A stretch of DNA of 64,000 nt from Neoroseomonas lacus (GCF_014644535.1 NZ_BMKW01000008.1:308679-372678); one strand, 5' to 3'; counted from the stretch's first letter, positions 1-9,222 are shown. Program-made: numbers and translations. The notes: generated by a model not told the origin, from the sequence alone.

Positions 1-952
1 GGTTGCGTTGAACCCGCAGCCGCTGCCGCCATCCGGTGGCGACCGCGTCTTTGCCTCGCCGCTGGCGCGGCGCATGGCGCAGCAGGCGGGGCTCGACCTG
101 GCGGGTTTGAAGGGCTCCGGCCCCAATGGCCGCATCGTGAAGTCGGATGTCGAGGCCGCACTGTCGCGTGGCCCGGCCGCCGCGCCGACGGTTGCCGCCG
201 CGCCAGCCGCCGCACCGGCACCGAGGCCGGCCGCAACACCCTTCACCACCACCGCGCCGCATACCGCCGTGCCGAACAGCACGATGCGCAAGGTGATCGC
301 CCGCCGCCTGTCGGAATCCAAGGCGACCATCCCGCATTTCTACGTGACGATGGATATCGAGATCGACGCGCTGCTGAAGTTGCGCTCCGACCTCAACGCC
401 CGTTCGCCGAAGGATGGGCCGGGCGCCTACAAGCTCAGCGTCAACGACCTGGTCATCAAGGCGACCGCCGCGACGCTGCGCCGCTTCCCGGGCTGCAACG
501 CCTCCTGGACCGATGACGCGATCATCCAGTACCACGACGTCGACATCTCGGTGGCGGTGTCGATCCCGGAAGGCCTGATCACGCCGATCGTGCGCAGCGC
601 CGACAAGAAGGGCCTCGCCGCGATCAGCGGCGAGATGAAGGATCTCGCCGCGCGCGCCAAGTCCGGCAAGCTGAAGCCCGAGGAATTCCAGGGCGGCGGC
701 TTCTCCATCTCCAACATGGGGATGTATGGCGTCAGCGACTTCTCTGCGATCATCAATCCGCCGCAGGCCGGCATCCTGGCGGTCTCCGCCGGGTTGCAGA
801 AGCCGGTGGTGAAGGATGGCGCGCTCGCCATCGCCACGGTGATGACCTGCACGCTGTCCGTCGACCACCGTGTCATCGACGGCGCGCTGGCGGCGGAATT
901 CATCCAGGCGCTGAAGCGCACCATCGAGGACCCGCTGAGCCTGATGCTGTGA
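1..952 (+). CDS. pdhC: Pyruvate dehydrogenase E2 (dihydrolipoamide acetyltransferase), 5' truncated by window
   Basis: This is the E2 acyltransferase of the pyruvate dehydrogenase complex, which moves the acetyl group from lipoamide to CoA. The frame is open to the left edge, so the lipoyl domain(s) and true start lie outside the window. Visible are the E3-binding domain (about residues 15-50 of the fragment, with ASPLARRMA and GPNGRIVKSDV), an Ala/Pro-rich linker, and the catalytic domain with the DHRVIDG active-site motif near residue 287. The genes for E3 (lpd) and lipoyl synthase follow, which fits an operon for complex assembly. A branched-chain or 2-oxoglutarate E2 is less likely, because the start (VFASPLARRMA) and the lpd-lipA context are typical of alphaproteobacterial pyruvate E2. 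Confidence 0.93.
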   Translation, partial: VALNPQPLPPSGGDRVFASPLARRMAQQAGLDLAGLKGSGPNGRIVKSDVEAALSRGPAAAPTVAAAPAAAPAPRPAATPFTTTAPHTAVPNSTMRKVIARRLSESKATIPHFYVTMDIEIDALLKLRSDLNARSPKDGPGAYKLSVNDLVIKATAATLRRFPGCNASWTDDAIIQYHDVDISVAVSIPEGLITPIVRSADKKGLAAISGEMKDLAARAKSGKLKPEEFQGGGFSISNMGMYGVSDFSAIINPPQAGILAVSAGLQKPVVKDGALAIATVMTCTLSVDHRVIDGALAAEFIQALKRTIEDPLSLML

Positions 953-989
953 CCAGGCATCCGATCCGCGCATCGGCAGCGTGAACCGG

Positions 990-1478
990 ATGCCCCACCT
1001 CAGCATCCGCGAAGCCACGCCGGCCGACATCCCGACCATCGCGCGTTTCGTGCGCGCGCTGGCCGAATTCGAGAAGCTGGCGCACGAAGCCGTCGGCACC
1101 GAGCCCGACTTCCACGCCGCGATCTTCGGCAGCCCCCAGCGCGCCGGCTGCCTGGTCGCGGAGGTTGGCGGTGAACCGGCGGCGATCGCGCTCTACCACT
1201 GGACCTTCTCCACCTTCCTCGCCAAGCCGGGCCGGTGGCTGGAGGACCTCTGGGTGGAACCGCAATTCCGCCGCCGCGGCATCGCGAAGGCGCTGTTCGC
1301 GCGGCTCGCGACCGATACGCTCGCCGAAGGCGGAGGCCGTCTCGCCTGGAACGTGCTCGACTGGAACACACCCGCCATCGCCACCTATGACGCGATGGGC
1401 GCGCAGGCTCTCAAGGAATGGATCACCCGTCGCCTGTCCGGCGATGCGCTGAAATCCCTCGCAGTGGAGGCGACGTGA
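990..1478 (+). CDS. GNAT family N-acetyltransferase
   Basis: This is a predicted acetyl-CoA-dependent N-acetyltransferase of about 162 residues, a single GNAT domain. The acetyl-CoA-binding motif A is clear (EDLWVEPQFRRRGIAKALF), followed by the WNVLDWN strand typical of the spermidine/diamine acetyltransferase-like branch. The substrate is not evident. I chose the ATG at 990; a GTG at 981 in the same frame is possible. The gene sits between E2 and lpd, and its TGA overlaps the lpd ATG (TGATG), so it is very probably cotranscribed and translationally coupled with the dehydrogenase genes. Confidence 0.88.
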   Translation: MPHLSIREATPADIPTIARFVRALAEFEKLAHEAVGTEPDFHAAIFGSPQRAGCLVAEVGGEPAAIALYHWTFSTFLAKPGRWLEDLWVEPQFRRRGIAKALFARLATDTLAEGGGRLAWNVLDWNTPAIATYDAMGAQALKEWITRRLSGDALKSLAVEAT

Positions 1479-2872
1479 TGGCCGAACAATTCGACCTGGT
1501 GGTGGTGGGCGGTGGTCCCGGCGGCTATGTCGCCGCGATCCGCGCCGCGCAGCTCAAGATGAAGGTCGCGCTGGTCGAGCGCGAAAATCTCGGCGGCATC
1601 TGCCTCAACTGGGGCTGCATCCCGACCAAGGCGCTGCTCAAGGCGTCCGAGATCAACCACATGCTGCACAGCCTCGACCATTACGGCTTCGCGGTGGACA
1701 ATCCGCGCTTCGACTTCGCCAAGGTGATCAAGCGCTCGCGCAATGTCGCCAACCAGCTCTCCTCCGGCGTGAAGGGGCTGATGAAGAAGCACAAGATCAC
1801 GGTGTTCGACGGCCATGCGAAACTCGCCGGCCCGGGCAAGGTCGCGGTCAGCAAGGACGGCAAGCCGGTCGCCGAGGTCGCCGGCAAGAACATCATCCTC
1901 GCCACCGGCGCCCGTGCACGCGTACTGCCGGGGATGGAACCCGACGGCAAGCTGATCTGGTCCTATCGCGAGGCGCTGGTCCCTGACGCCCTGCCGAAGA
2001 AGCTGATCGTCATCGGCTCCGGCGCGATCGGGTCCGAATTCGCCTCCTTCTACCTCAACATGGGTTCCGAGGTGACGCTGATCGAGGTGCTGGACCGCAT
2101 CCTGCCGGTCGAGGATGCCGAGGTCTCCGCCTTCGTCGCCAAGGCCTTCACCAAGCAGGGCATGAAGGTCATCACCGGCGCCAAGCTGCAGGGCGTGCGG
2201 AAGGAAGCCGGCGGTGTCGCGGCGATCGTCGAAGTCGATGGCAAGGTCACAGAGATCAAGGCCGACCGCCTGATCTCGGCCGTCGGCATCGTCGGCAATG
2301 TCGAGGACCTCGGCCTCGAAGGCACCAAGGTGAAGGTCGACCGCACCCATGTGGTGATCGACGCCTTCGGCCGGACGGGTGAGCCCGGCGTCTATGCCAT
2401 CGGCGACCTGGCCGGCCCGCCCTGGCTCGCCCACAAGGCGATGCATGAGGGCGTGATCGTGGTCGAGGCCATCGCCGGCCTGCATCCGCATGAGATGGAT
2501 GTCGGGAACATTCCGGGCTGCACCTATTGCCGCCCGCAGGTGGCGAGCGTCGGCATGACCGAGGCCGCGGCGAAGGCGGCGGGCCACGAGGTCCGTGTCG
2601 GCCGCTTCCCCTTCATCGGCAATGGCAAGGCGATCGCGTTGGGCGAACCGGAAGGCTTCATCAAGACGGTGTTCGACGCCAAGACCGGTGCCATGCTCGG
2701 TGCCCACATGGTCGGCCCCGAAGTCACCGAGATGATCCAGGGTTACGGCATCGCCCGCACCCTGGAGACGACCGAAGCCGAATTGATGGCCACGGTCTTC
2801 CCCCACCCGACCCTGTCCGAAGCGATGCATGAATCGGTGCTCGATGCCTACGGCAAGGTCCTGCACATCTAA
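1478..2872 (+). CDS. lpdA: Dihydrolipoyl dehydrogenase (E3)
   Basis: This FAD enzyme reoxidises dihydrolipoamide of 2-oxoacid dehydrogenase complexes with NAD+. The 464-residue length is normal for the family. The N-terminal FAD dinucleotide fold has GGGPGG at residues 11-16, the redox-active disulfide is C42-C47 in GGICLNWGC, a second glycine-rich NAD fold (VIGSGAIGSEF) lies near residue 180, and the C-terminal interface domain carries the His-Glu active-site pair in HPTLSE (H443, E448). I chose the ATG at 1478 over an in-frame upstream start because GGAGG at 1466-1470 is well spaced and the ATG overlaps the preceding stop. The partner E2 lies just upstream. Confidence 0.96.
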   Translation: MAEQFDLVVVGGGPGGYVAAIRAAQLKMKVALVERENLGGICLNWGCIPTKALLKASEINHMLHSLDHYGFAVDNPRFDFAKVIKRSRNVANQLSSGVKGLMKKHKITVFDGHAKLAGPGKVAVSKDGKPVAEVAGKNIILATGARARVLPGMEPDGKLIWSYREALVPDALPKKLIVIGSGAIGSEFASFYLNMGSEVTLIEVLDRILPVEDAEVSAFVAKAFTKQGMKVITGAKLQGVRKEAGGVAAIVEVDGKVTEIKADRLISAVGIVGNVEDLGLEGTKVKVDRTHVVIDAFGRTGEPGVYAIGDLAGPPWLAHKAMHEGVIVVEAIAGLHPHEMDVGNIPGCTYCRPQVASVGMTEAAAKAAGHEVRVGRFPFIGNGKAIALGEPEGFIKTVFDAKTGAMLGAHMVGPEVTEMIQGYGIARTLETTEAELMATVFPHPTLSEAMHESVLDAYGKVLHI

Positions 2873-2875
2873 AGC

Positions 2876-2951
2876 AGGCAAAAATAGAAGGGGGATTCGG
2901 GGGAATACTTTCTCCCGACGGGAGGGGTATGGGGAGGGCGGAGCCCTCCCC
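2876..2951. repeat. Intergenic hairpin repeat, family A copy 1, with an adjoining GC hairpin
   Basis: The gap between lpd and lipA holds a family A repeat in reverse orientation relative to copies near 23030 and 40865. Read on the minus strand it has a CCCCCG-N3-CCCCC core followed by TATTTTT and GCCTG. Next to it lie a CTCCCG-A-CGGGAG palindrome (2912-2924) and an 8-bp perfect hairpin GGGGAGGG/CCCTCCCC with a 5-nt loop (2931-2951). Confidence 0.6.
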
Positions 2952-2995
2952 GTTCGCGTCCGCTGGGCCTATATAACCGGGCTTGAGGGCAATCC

Positions 2996-3970
2996 ATGAG
3001 CACCACGCGTATCGAGATCGACCACCGCAAGCCTCTCACGGGCGCCGACCGGCACCCGGAGAAGGCGCATCGCCCCGACAACCCCATCCAGCGCAAGCCG
3101 TCCTGGATCAGGGTCAAGGCGCCGACGCACCCGATCTACCACGAGACGCGCAAGCTGATGCGCGACAGCAAGCTGGTGACGGTCTGCGAGGAAGCCGCCT
3201 GCCCGAATATCGGCGAATGCTGGTCGCAGCGTCACGCCACCATGATGATCATGGGCGAGATCTGCACGCGCGCCTGTGCCTTCTGCAACATCACGACCGG
3301 CCTGCCGAATGCCCTGGATGCCGACGAGCCTCGCCGGGTGGGCGAGGCGGTGGCGACGCTCGGCCTGCGCCATGTGGTGATCACCAGCGTCGACCGCGAC
3401 GACCTCAAGGATGGCGGCGCGGAACATTTCGCTCAGACCATCCGCGCCATCCGCGCCGCCGCCCCCGAGACGACCATCGAGATCCTGACGCCCGACTTCC
3501 TGCGCAAGGACGGCGCCCTGGAAGTGGTGGTGCGGGCCCGCCCGGACGTGTTCAACCACAACCTCGAAACCGTGCCCGGCCTGTACCCGACCATCCGCCC
3601 CGGCGCGCGCTACTACCATTCGCTGCGACTGCTCGACCGTGTGAAGCAACTCGACCCGACCATCTTCACCAAATCCGGCATCATGGTCGGCCTCGGCGAG
3701 GAGCGCCTGCAGGTGCTGCAGGTCATGGACGACCTGCGCAGCGCGGATGTCGATTTCCTCACCATCGGCCAGTATCTCCAGCCAACCGTGAAGCACGCCG
3801 CGGTGGACCGCTTCGTGACCCCCGACGAATTCGCCGACTACGCCACCGCCGCGCGTGGCAAGGGCTTCCTGCTGGTGTCGTCGACGCCGCTGACGCGCTC
3901 ATCCTACCATGCCGATCGTGACTTCGCGGCGTTGCGGGAGGCGCGGGCCGGGCGCCTCGCCACCGCCTGA
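2996..3970 (+). CDS. lipA: Lipoyl synthase
   Basis: This radical SAM enzyme inserts two sulfur atoms into octanoyl groups on lipoyl domains. It has 324 residues, the usual length. The auxiliary Fe-S cluster cysteines are C64, C69 and C75 ([12 protein letters not shown]), and the radical SAM cluster is CTRACAFC (C90, C94, C97). The conserved LKDGGAEHF and the C-terminal GIMVGLGE region are present. The gene follows lpd after a repeat-filled gap of 123 nt, and its stop lies 1 nt before the next start, so it probably forms one unit with the RatA-like gene. Its position makes sense because it modifies the E2 encoded just upstream. Confidence 0.97.
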   Translation: MSTTRIEIDHRKPLTGADRHPEKAHRPDNPIQRKPSWIRVKAPTHPIYHETRKLMRDSKLVTVCEEAACPNIGECWSQRHATMMIMGEICTRACAFCNITTGLPNALDADEPRRVGEAVATLGLRHVVITSVDRDDLKDGGAEHFAQTIRAIRAAAPETTIEILTPDFLRKDGALEVVVRARPDVFNHNLETVPGLYPTIRPGARYYHSLRLLDRVKQLDPTIFTKSGIMVGLGEERLQVLQVMDDLRSADVDFLTIGQYLQPTVKHAAVDRFVTPDEFADYATAARGKGFLLVSSTPLTRSSYHADRDFAALREARAGRLATA

Positions 3971-3971
3971 G

Positions 3972-4454
3972 ATGCCGACGCATGCTGAGCGCAAAATCCT
4001 GCGCTACACGCCCGAACAGATGTTCGACCTGGTCGCGGACGTGCGCCGCTACCCGGAATTCCTGCCCTGGTGCGTCGGCGCGCGTGTGCTCTCCAGCACA
4101 GAGACCGTACTGATCGCCGACCTCACCATCGGCTTCAAGATGTTCCGCGAGACCTTCCGCTCGCGCGTCACGCTCGAACGCCCCGACCATGTCCATGTCA
4201 CCTATGAGACAGGCCCGTTCCGCTACCTCAACAACCATTGGCGCTTCCGCCCGCTGCCGCAGGGCTGCGAGGTCGAATTCTTCGTCGATTTCGAATTCAA
4301 GAGCCGCATCCTGCAAATGGCCATCGGCGTCGTGTTCAACGAAGCGGTGCGGCTGATGGTGCGCGCCTTCGAACGCCGGGCGATGATGCTGTACGGGCGC
4401 AGCCAGGCGCCCGTGGCCGGCGGCTCGGCGACGCCGGCGCCTTCATCGGGCTGA
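3972..4454 (+). CDS. RatA/COQ10-family START-like protein
   Basis: This 160-residue protein has the polyketide cyclase/COQ10 (START-like) fold. The opening TPEQMFDLVADVRRYPEFLPWC is the family signature and the C-terminal helix contains FNEAVRLMVRAFERRA. Relatives include mitochondrial Coq10, a ubiquinone-binding chaperone, and E. coli RatA. Although RatA is often labelled a toxin, no antitoxin is present here, and a quinone or lipid-binding housekeeping role is more likely in this lipA context. The ATG at 3972 starts 1 nt after the lipA stop. An upstream in-frame start would overlap lipA and is rejected. Confidence 0.88.
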   Translation: MPTHAERKILRYTPEQMFDLVADVRRYPEFLPWCVGARVLSSTETVLIADLTIGFKMFRETFRSRVTLERPDHVHVTYETGPFRYLNNHWRFRPLPQGCEVEFFVDFEFKSRILQMAIGVVFNEAVRLMVRAFERRAMMLYGRSQAPVAGGSATPAPSSG

Positions 4455-4560
4455 ACGGCGCCACCACCCCGCGCGCCGCGGCCTGATCTTCAGTCTTGTT
4501 GATGGCCCGCATCAGCGCTTTGCAATGGCGCGCCCGCGACCGGCACGCCATCCTGCGCCC

Positions 4561-5205
4561 ATGAGCTACGTCCTTTACGGCGACAAGGGATCGGGCTCGG
4601 CCCCGGTCGAGATGGCGCTCGCCGAGATCGGCGTGCCGGTCGAACTGCGCGCGGTTCCCTTGACCACCGACGCGCAACTCGCCGCCGATTATCGCCGCCT
4701 CAACCCGATGGGCCGCATCCCGACGCTGCTGCTGCCGGACGGCACGGTGCTCACCGAATCCCTCGCCATCCTGCTGACGCTCGCCGATCGCCACCCCGAG
4801 GCGGCGCTGCTGCCCGCGCCCGGAACCGCCGAGCGTGCGCGCGTCCTGCGCTGGATGGTGCTCGCCGGCGCCGAGGGCTACCCCCACGTCACCCGTGCCG
4901 ACTACCCCGAACGCTTTAGCGCCGAGCCCAGCCACGCCGAGGAGATACGCTCCCGCGCAAGGGAGATGTATCGCGACCTCTGGCGGCTGATCGAAGCCGA
5001 GGCGGGGCTGGCCGGCGATGCCGCGGCGCCGTACCTGCTCGGCGCGCATTTCACCATTGCCGACATCTACCTCGCCGTGTTGTCGCGCTGGCTTGGCGGG
5101 CGGGACTGGCTGCCGGTAGCCTGCCCGAAGCTCGCCGCGCTGGGCCGCGCCGTCGCCGCACGGCCGCGCATCGCCCCGGTCTGGGCGAGGCATTTCGCTG
5201 GCTGA
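4561..5205 (+). CDS. Glutathione S-transferase family protein
   Basis: This is a predicted cytosolic GST of 214 residues. The N-terminal thioredoxin-like domain includes the cis-proline segment GRIPTLLLPDG and the glutathione-contacting TES (TVLTESLAI). The all-alpha C-terminal domain contains TIADIYLAVLSRW, the usual N-capping box region. The ATG at 4561 (MSYVLYGDKGSG) is preferred over an upstream in-frame start because family members begin at the first beta strand. The substrate is unknown. It is separated by about 100 nt from the gene before and is convergent with the glycosyltransferase after it. Confidence 0.88.
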   Translation: MSYVLYGDKGSGSAPVEMALAEIGVPVELRAVPLTTDAQLAADYRRLNPMGRIPTLLLPDGTVLTESLAILLTLADRHPEAALLPAPGTAERARVLRWMVLAGAEGYPHVTRADYPERFSAEPSHAEEIRSRAREMYRDLWRLIEAEAGLAGDAAAPYLLGAHFTIADIYLAVLSRWLGGRDWLPVACPKLAALGRAVAARPRIAPVWARHFAG

Positions 5206-5214
5206 CGCCGGAGG

Positions 5215-6045
5215 TCAGGCGATGGCGGCCAAGATCTCCTCCGGTGCGACGCGGCCGTGGGCGTCAGCCTGCGGCACGACATGCCAGGCGAGGCCAAGCG
5301 CGTTGCAGAGGTTGCGGAAATAGGTACCGTTTGGCACCGCCTGGACCGGCCGCCGCCCCGGATTGGGCAGGATCTCCACAAGCCCACCCCCGCTCGGCGC
5401 CCACAGCATGTGGGCGAGCCCCGCGCCATGCTGGCCCACCACCCGCCAGGCCCGGGAGAACAGGTGGATCTGCTCGAACAGCGAGCAATCCTCCAGGCGG
5501 ATCAGCGCGGCGTCGTGCCGCGCGGCGATGGCGGCGTGGATCTCGGCCATGTTCGGAACGCTGCGCCGCGCTGCCCCGGCGGAACGATTCTCGGAGGCGG
5601 CCGTGTTGTAGAATGGATGTGGGGGGGCGCGATCGATCACCAGCACGAAGCGTTCCGAGGCGGCGAGAGGATGGCGCGCCGCTGCCGCGGCGATTCGAGG
5701 TCCATAGAGATCCTGTACGATCCGACGGATCTGCAGGAAGCGCGGCCGCGCATAGGTCGCCGGGCTGTCGAAGCCCGGCAGAATGATCTTGGGCAGGTTG
5801 CCTACGGCCGAATTCAGTCCCACCAGGCTGTTCAGCACGAGATTGGCCGCGACGATGTTGATCGCGAAGCCGTCCAGCTCCCGCAACAATCCATTCATCG
5901 GGCCGCAGTCGCGCAGCAGGAAGCGGTGCGTGCCGCGCAGTGCATGGCAATGCTCGATGAAGGGCAGCAGGTACCCGAACAGGAAATGATAGAAATGCTG
6001 GACCGAGCCGCTCTGATGGGCCGGCACGACGATGAGCCGCTGCAT
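5215..6045 (-). CDS. Glycosyltransferase family 61 protein
   Basis: This is a predicted glycosyltransferase of the GT61 (DUF563) family, associated with capsule or exopolysaccharide synthesis. The signature is the C-terminal block GQHGAGLAHMLWAPSGGGLVEI, with an upstream NLPKIILPG and an N-terminal VQHFYHFLFGYLLP resembling the family NYYHW region. Donor and acceptor are unknown. The frame extends upstream to an ATG at 6150, but that would overlap the preceding gene by 59 nt, so I prefer the ATG at 6045. Neither start has a strong ribosome binding site. It lies downstream of the amino acid synthesis gene on the same strand. Confidence 0.8.
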   Translation of the reverse strand: MQRLIVVPAHQSGSVQHFYHFLFGYLLPFIEHCHALRGTHRFLLRDCGPMNGLLRELDGFAINIVAANLVLNSLVGLNSAVGNLPKIILPGFDSPATYARPRFLQIRRIVQDLYGPRIAAAAARHPLAASERFVLVIDRAPPHPFYNTAASENRSAGAARRSVPNMAEIHAAIAARHDAALIRLEDCSLFEQIHLFSRAWRVVGQHGAGLAHMLWAPSGGGLVEILPNPGRRPVQAVPNGTYFRNLCNALGLAWHVVPQADAHGRVAPEEILAAIA

Positions 6046-6091
6046 CGGTTCCGGCCCGGCATCCGGCAATGGGGCGATGGTCACGATCCGG

Positions 6092-6649
6092 TCAGGCCGT
6101 CGCGCCGCGCGGCGCACCCTCGCCAATCCGATGCAGCAGTCGCCCGCCATCGGCCAGCGCCATCACCACCAAGATCTCCTCCGGCCGCGGCGCGTCGCCC
6201 ATCATCACCGTGATGGCGTCGAAATGCCCGCGCGACCAGGCATCATCCTTGTGCCCGAGGGGCAGGTCGAGCGCCGTGCCCGGCCCGCCCATCTTGACGG
6301 AGGACGGGATCAACGCCGCACCGCCGCCGATCGCCGCGCGCAACGGCGCCCCCATGCGCGGATGCAAGAGAGCATGGCCGTGCTCCAACTCCCCCATCGA
6401 GCCGACGATGGCCCCCTTGCCGTAGGACACCGGCGGGCCGTGCAGCATCTTCACCAGATCGGCGGCGAATCGCTGCGCCAGGGCCGCACCGGCATCCACC
6501 AACTCCGTCAGGTCGCCCACGAAGCGCCGGGCGAAGGGATTCTGGATGGCGATGAGCGCGACGGCCCGTACCACCGGACGCTTGGCCGCGTGGCTCATCT
6601 CGCCGAAGGCTTCCTCGCGCAGCAACGACACCTTGCGGATCTCGACCAT
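6092..6649 (-). CDS. Amino acid synthesis family protein (DUF1185)
   Basis: This 185-residue protein matches the amino acid synthesis family (DUF1185), alpha/beta proteins of uncertain biochemistry often found beside catabolic operons. Recognisable segments are the start VEIRKVSLLREE, the glycine-rich SYGKGAIVGSMGELEHGHALLHP, and the GPGTALDLPLGHKDDAWSRGHFDAI stretch near the C-terminus. The start at 6649 has a strong GGAGGAG site about 8 nt upstream, which rules out the longer frame. It is divergent from the threonine aldolase gene, with a 77-nt shared promoter region. Confidence 0.83.
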   Translation of the reverse strand: MVEIRKVSLLREEAFGEMSHAAKRPVVRAVALIAIQNPFARRFVGDLTELVDAGAALAQRFAADLVKMLHGPPVSYGKGAIVGSMGELEHGHALLHPRMGAPLRAAIGGGAALIPSSVKMGGPGTALDLPLGHKDDAWSRGHFDAITVMMGDAPRPEEILVVMALADGGRLLHRIGEGAPRGATA

Positions 6650-6726
6650 GATGGGGCTCCTCCCTCTGGCCGGATCGTGGCGCCGGGGGCATCCTGCGCG
6701 CAACCGCATCGCAGGAAGATGACCAC

Positions 6727-7794
6727 ATGGTCCACGCTCCGAACCGCCCGCCCGCCGGCGCCCCGCCCACCCGCATCAACCTCTACTCCGACACGCAGAC
6801 GCGCCCGACGCCCGCGATGAAGGAAGCGATGATGCGCGCCGAGGTCGGCGACGAGCAGCACGGCGACGACCCCACGGTGCACGAGCTGTGCGACCGCATG
6901 GCGGCGCTGATGGGCAAGCAGGCGGCGATGTACCTGCCGTCGGGCACCATGTGCAACGTCATCGCCATCCTCACCCATTGCGGCAAGGGCGACGAGGTCA
7001 TCGCCCATGAGACCAGCCACATCCTGCATTCCGAAGGCGGCACCCATGCCGCGCTTACCGGCGTGCAGATCATGCCGATGCGCGGCCCGCGCGGCATGTT
7101 CACCGCCGACGACGTGCGCGCCGCGATCCGCCCGAAAACCCGCTACGCGCCCCCCCAGCGCCTGCTGGAAGTCGAGCAGACTGCGAATATCGGCGGCGGC
7201 GCGATCTGGCCGCTCGCCCAGCTCAACGCCGTCGCCGATGTCGCGCATGAACAGGGCTGGTCCACCCACATGGACGGCGCGCGGCTGATGAATGCCTGCG
7301 TCGGCGCCGGCATCGCCGCCAAGGACATGGTCGCCAACTACGACAGCGTCTGGCTCGACTTCACCAAGGGCCTCGGCGCCCCACTCGGCGCCGTGCTGTG
7401 CGGCGACGAGGAATTCATCGGCCGCGCCTGGCGCTGGAAGCAGCGCCTCGGCGGTTCGATGCGCCAGGCCGGCATCTGCGCTGCCGCCTGCCTCTACGCG
7501 CTGGACAACAACATCGACCGGCTCGCCGATGACCACGCGAACGCCAAGGCGCTCGCCCGCGGCCTGCGCCAGCTCCCCGGCGTGGTGGTCGAGGAACCCG
7601 ACACCAACCTGGTGTTCTTCGACATCAAGGGCACCGGGATGGATGTCGCGACGCTGCAGGAAAAACTGCAGATGCGCGGCGTCGCGGTCTCCGGCCTCGG
7701 CGGCCGCGTGCGCGCCTGCACGCATCTCGACGTGACCGCGCCGATGATCGAGGAAGCGGTTAGCGAAATCCGTACGGCGCTGGCGGCAGCCTGA
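6727..7794 (+). CDS. ltaE: Low-specificity L-threonine aldolase
   Basis: This PLP enzyme cleaves L-threonine or L-allo-threonine to glycine and acetaldehyde. It has 355 residues, typical of fold-type I aldolases. The Schiff-base lysine is K214 in DFTKGLGAPLGAVL, and the PLP-pyridine Asp lies in HMDGARL (D183). The N-terminal NLYSDTQTRPTPAM and GDEQHGDDPTVHELCDRMA are diagnostic. It may be regulated together with the divergent DUF1185 gene, although no operator is obvious. Confidence 0.94.
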   Translation: MVHAPNRPPAGAPPTRINLYSDTQTRPTPAMKEAMMRAEVGDEQHGDDPTVHELCDRMAALMGKQAAMYLPSGTMCNVIAILTHCGKGDEVIAHETSHILHSEGGTHAALTGVQIMPMRGPRGMFTADDVRAAIRPKTRYAPPQRLLEVEQTANIGGGAIWPLAQLNAVADVAHEQGWSTHMDGARLMNACVGAGIAAKDMVANYDSVWLDFTKGLGAPLGAVLCGDEEFIGRAWRWKQRLGGSMRQAGICAAACLYALDNNIDRLADDHANAKALARGLRQLPGVVVEEPDTNLVFFDIKGTGMDVATLQEKLQMRGVAVSGLGGRVRACTHLDVTAPMIEEAVSEIRTALAAA

Positions 7795-7847
7795 CAGCAG
7801 CGGCACGCGACTTCGCACCGGGTCGAAGCCGAGCCCGGCGGCGGAGG

Positions 7848-8066
7848 GCGGGACCGGAGAGGGCTTTGCCCTCTCCGAACCTCACCCACCAAAGGCCTGA
7901 GGGCCTGTGGACACCTATTTCTTGTTGCCTGAAGCAGGGCGGGCGTGACGGCGAGGCAGGCATTGCGACGCGCCCCATGGCCTGTAACTGTCGGGCACCG
8001 TCCCCGACGCGCGCGCTGCCAGGCTCGGCACCCGGTTTCGGCGCTCCAGGGTGCTCGGCACCCTGG
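7848..8066. repeat. Intergenic repeat family B copy 1 and a perfect hairpin in a 318-nt convergent gap
   Basis: The gap 7795-8112 separates two convergent genes and holds no gene. At about 7848-7912 it has, on the minus strand, a sequence closely matching 20130-20200: a GGCCCTCAGGCC palindrome, TTTGGTGGG, and a hairpin of GGAGAGGGC/GCCCTCTCC around a TTT loop. A second hairpin, CCAGGGTGC-TCG-GCACCCTGG (8046-8066), is a perfect 9-bp stem and could terminate transcription from either side, although no U-tract follows. Confidence 0.6.
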
Positions 8067-8112
8067 CGAGGTGAGGTTTGGAGCGGGGCAGGGCCCCTCT
8101 CCAATGCCGCCC

Positions 8113-9222
8113 TCAGTCCGCCGTCCCCCGGCTCCCCTTCCACTCGGCGTGATCTCGCTCGACGATCTCCGCGAGCCGTTCCGCCCGGTTGGTCAGCCAC
8201 GCGGTGCCCGGATGCTCGGCTTCGAGCGACGCCGCGATCGCCTCCGCATCCTCGGCCCGCGCGCCATGCATCGCCCCGATGTCGCGCCCCATGGCGTAGA
8301 GCACCTCCGGCCGCAGCGGCAGCGGCAGGCAGGGCGGGTCGGTCTCCGCCTTGTCGATCTCGATCTTGCGGTTGTTGGGCGAAAGCCGCCGCACGGCGAT
8401 CGCCCCGACCACGGCGAACCACGGGTCGGGCGCGCGGGTCGGCAGCGACGCGGCTTCCCTGGTGCGGTTGCGCGGCGGCTCCTCGCCGATCCTGACGCTC
8501 CAGGATGACGGCAGCAGCCGCTTCACCTCGCGCAGCACCGGCCCGCCGCGATACTCGCCGATGACGGCAAAGCGCGGCCGGCCGAGGCTGCCGGTCCCTG
8601 CCTTGCGGGCATAGGGTTCGCCGAGCTCGGCACCGGGCGGGAAGGCGTCGCGCAACGCGGCGCGATAGCGCGCCGGCGGCCTGGCGCGGCGCTTGTTCAG
8701 GTCACGGCGTTCCTCCGCCCAGAAGGCCTGGTGCGCGGCAACGCTGGTCAGCACCAGCATGTCCCACAGCCCGGACGTGCCATCGAGGATCACCGGCCGA
8801 CGCTCGGCGAGGCCGTGCCGATAGCCGGCAAGCAGCGCGCGCGCCATGGTGGTCATACCGGGCCCCAGCACGCGATCCTGTGCCGCGAGCCGCGCACTGG
8901 CCAGCAGCCGCACCAGATCGTGCGGCCATTGCATCACCGCCGCTTCGTCGAGGTCATTGACGCCGAAGACGAGGCGCCCATCGGCATCGCGCCAGGTGCC
9001 GAAATTCTCGATATGGATGTCGCCGACCGACAGCACGCGCCGGTGCCTGGAGAAGCCCAGCGGATAGTCGCACCAGCGCCAATAGGTCGCGCGCAGGAAC
9101 GGAAAGGGCCCCTCGGCCATCCTGGCGAGGCGGCGTTCGTAATCCTTGGCGCGGAACTCGCGGCCGAGCTGGCCCTGGAGCCAGGCCCGATACTCGGCTT
9201 CTGCCGCAACGATCGATGCCAT
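8113..9222 (-). CDS. DUF2252 domain-containing protein
   Basis: This 369-residue protein belongs to the DUF2252 family, whose members have a kinase-like catalytic core but no established reaction. The core motif GDIHIENFGTWRDADGRLVFGVND near residues 90-115 resembles the aminoglycoside-phosphotransferase HGDxxxxN...D arrangement. The ATG at 9222 (MASIVAAEAEYRAWL) is chosen over the longer frame because family members start at this helix. A strong dyad sits 20-48 nt upstream at 9242-9270, over the likely promoter, so the gene may be under a dedicated repressor. It is convergent with the threonine aldolase gene. Confidence 0.82.
   Translation of the reverse strand: MASIVAAEAEYRAWLQGQLGREFRAKDYERRLARMAEGPFPFLRATYWRWCDYPLGFSRHRRVLSVGDIHIENFGTWRDADGRLVFGVNDLDEAAVMQWPHDLVRLLASARLAAQDRVLGPGMTTMARALLAGYRHGLAERRPVILDGTSGLWDMLVLTSVAAHQAFWAEERRDLNKRRARPPARYRAALRDAFPPGAELGEPYARKAGTGSLGRPRFAVIGEYRGGPVLREVKRLLPSSWSVRIGEEPPRNRTREAASLPTRAPDPWFAVVGAIAVRRLSPNNRKIEIDKAETDPPCLPLPLRPEVLYAMGRDIGAMHGARAEDAEAIAASLEAEHPGTAWLTNRAERLAEIVERDHAEWKGSRGTAD

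Noticed and set aside
1385..2881. Long minus-strand open frame opposite lpd
   Set aside because: It is a high-GC shadow of a gene with full catalytic motifs on the plus strand and has no recognisable family features.
3972..4454. RatA toxin of a toxin-antitoxin pair
   Set aside because: No RatB-like partner is adjacent, and the lipA-linked context favours a COQ10-like housekeeping role.
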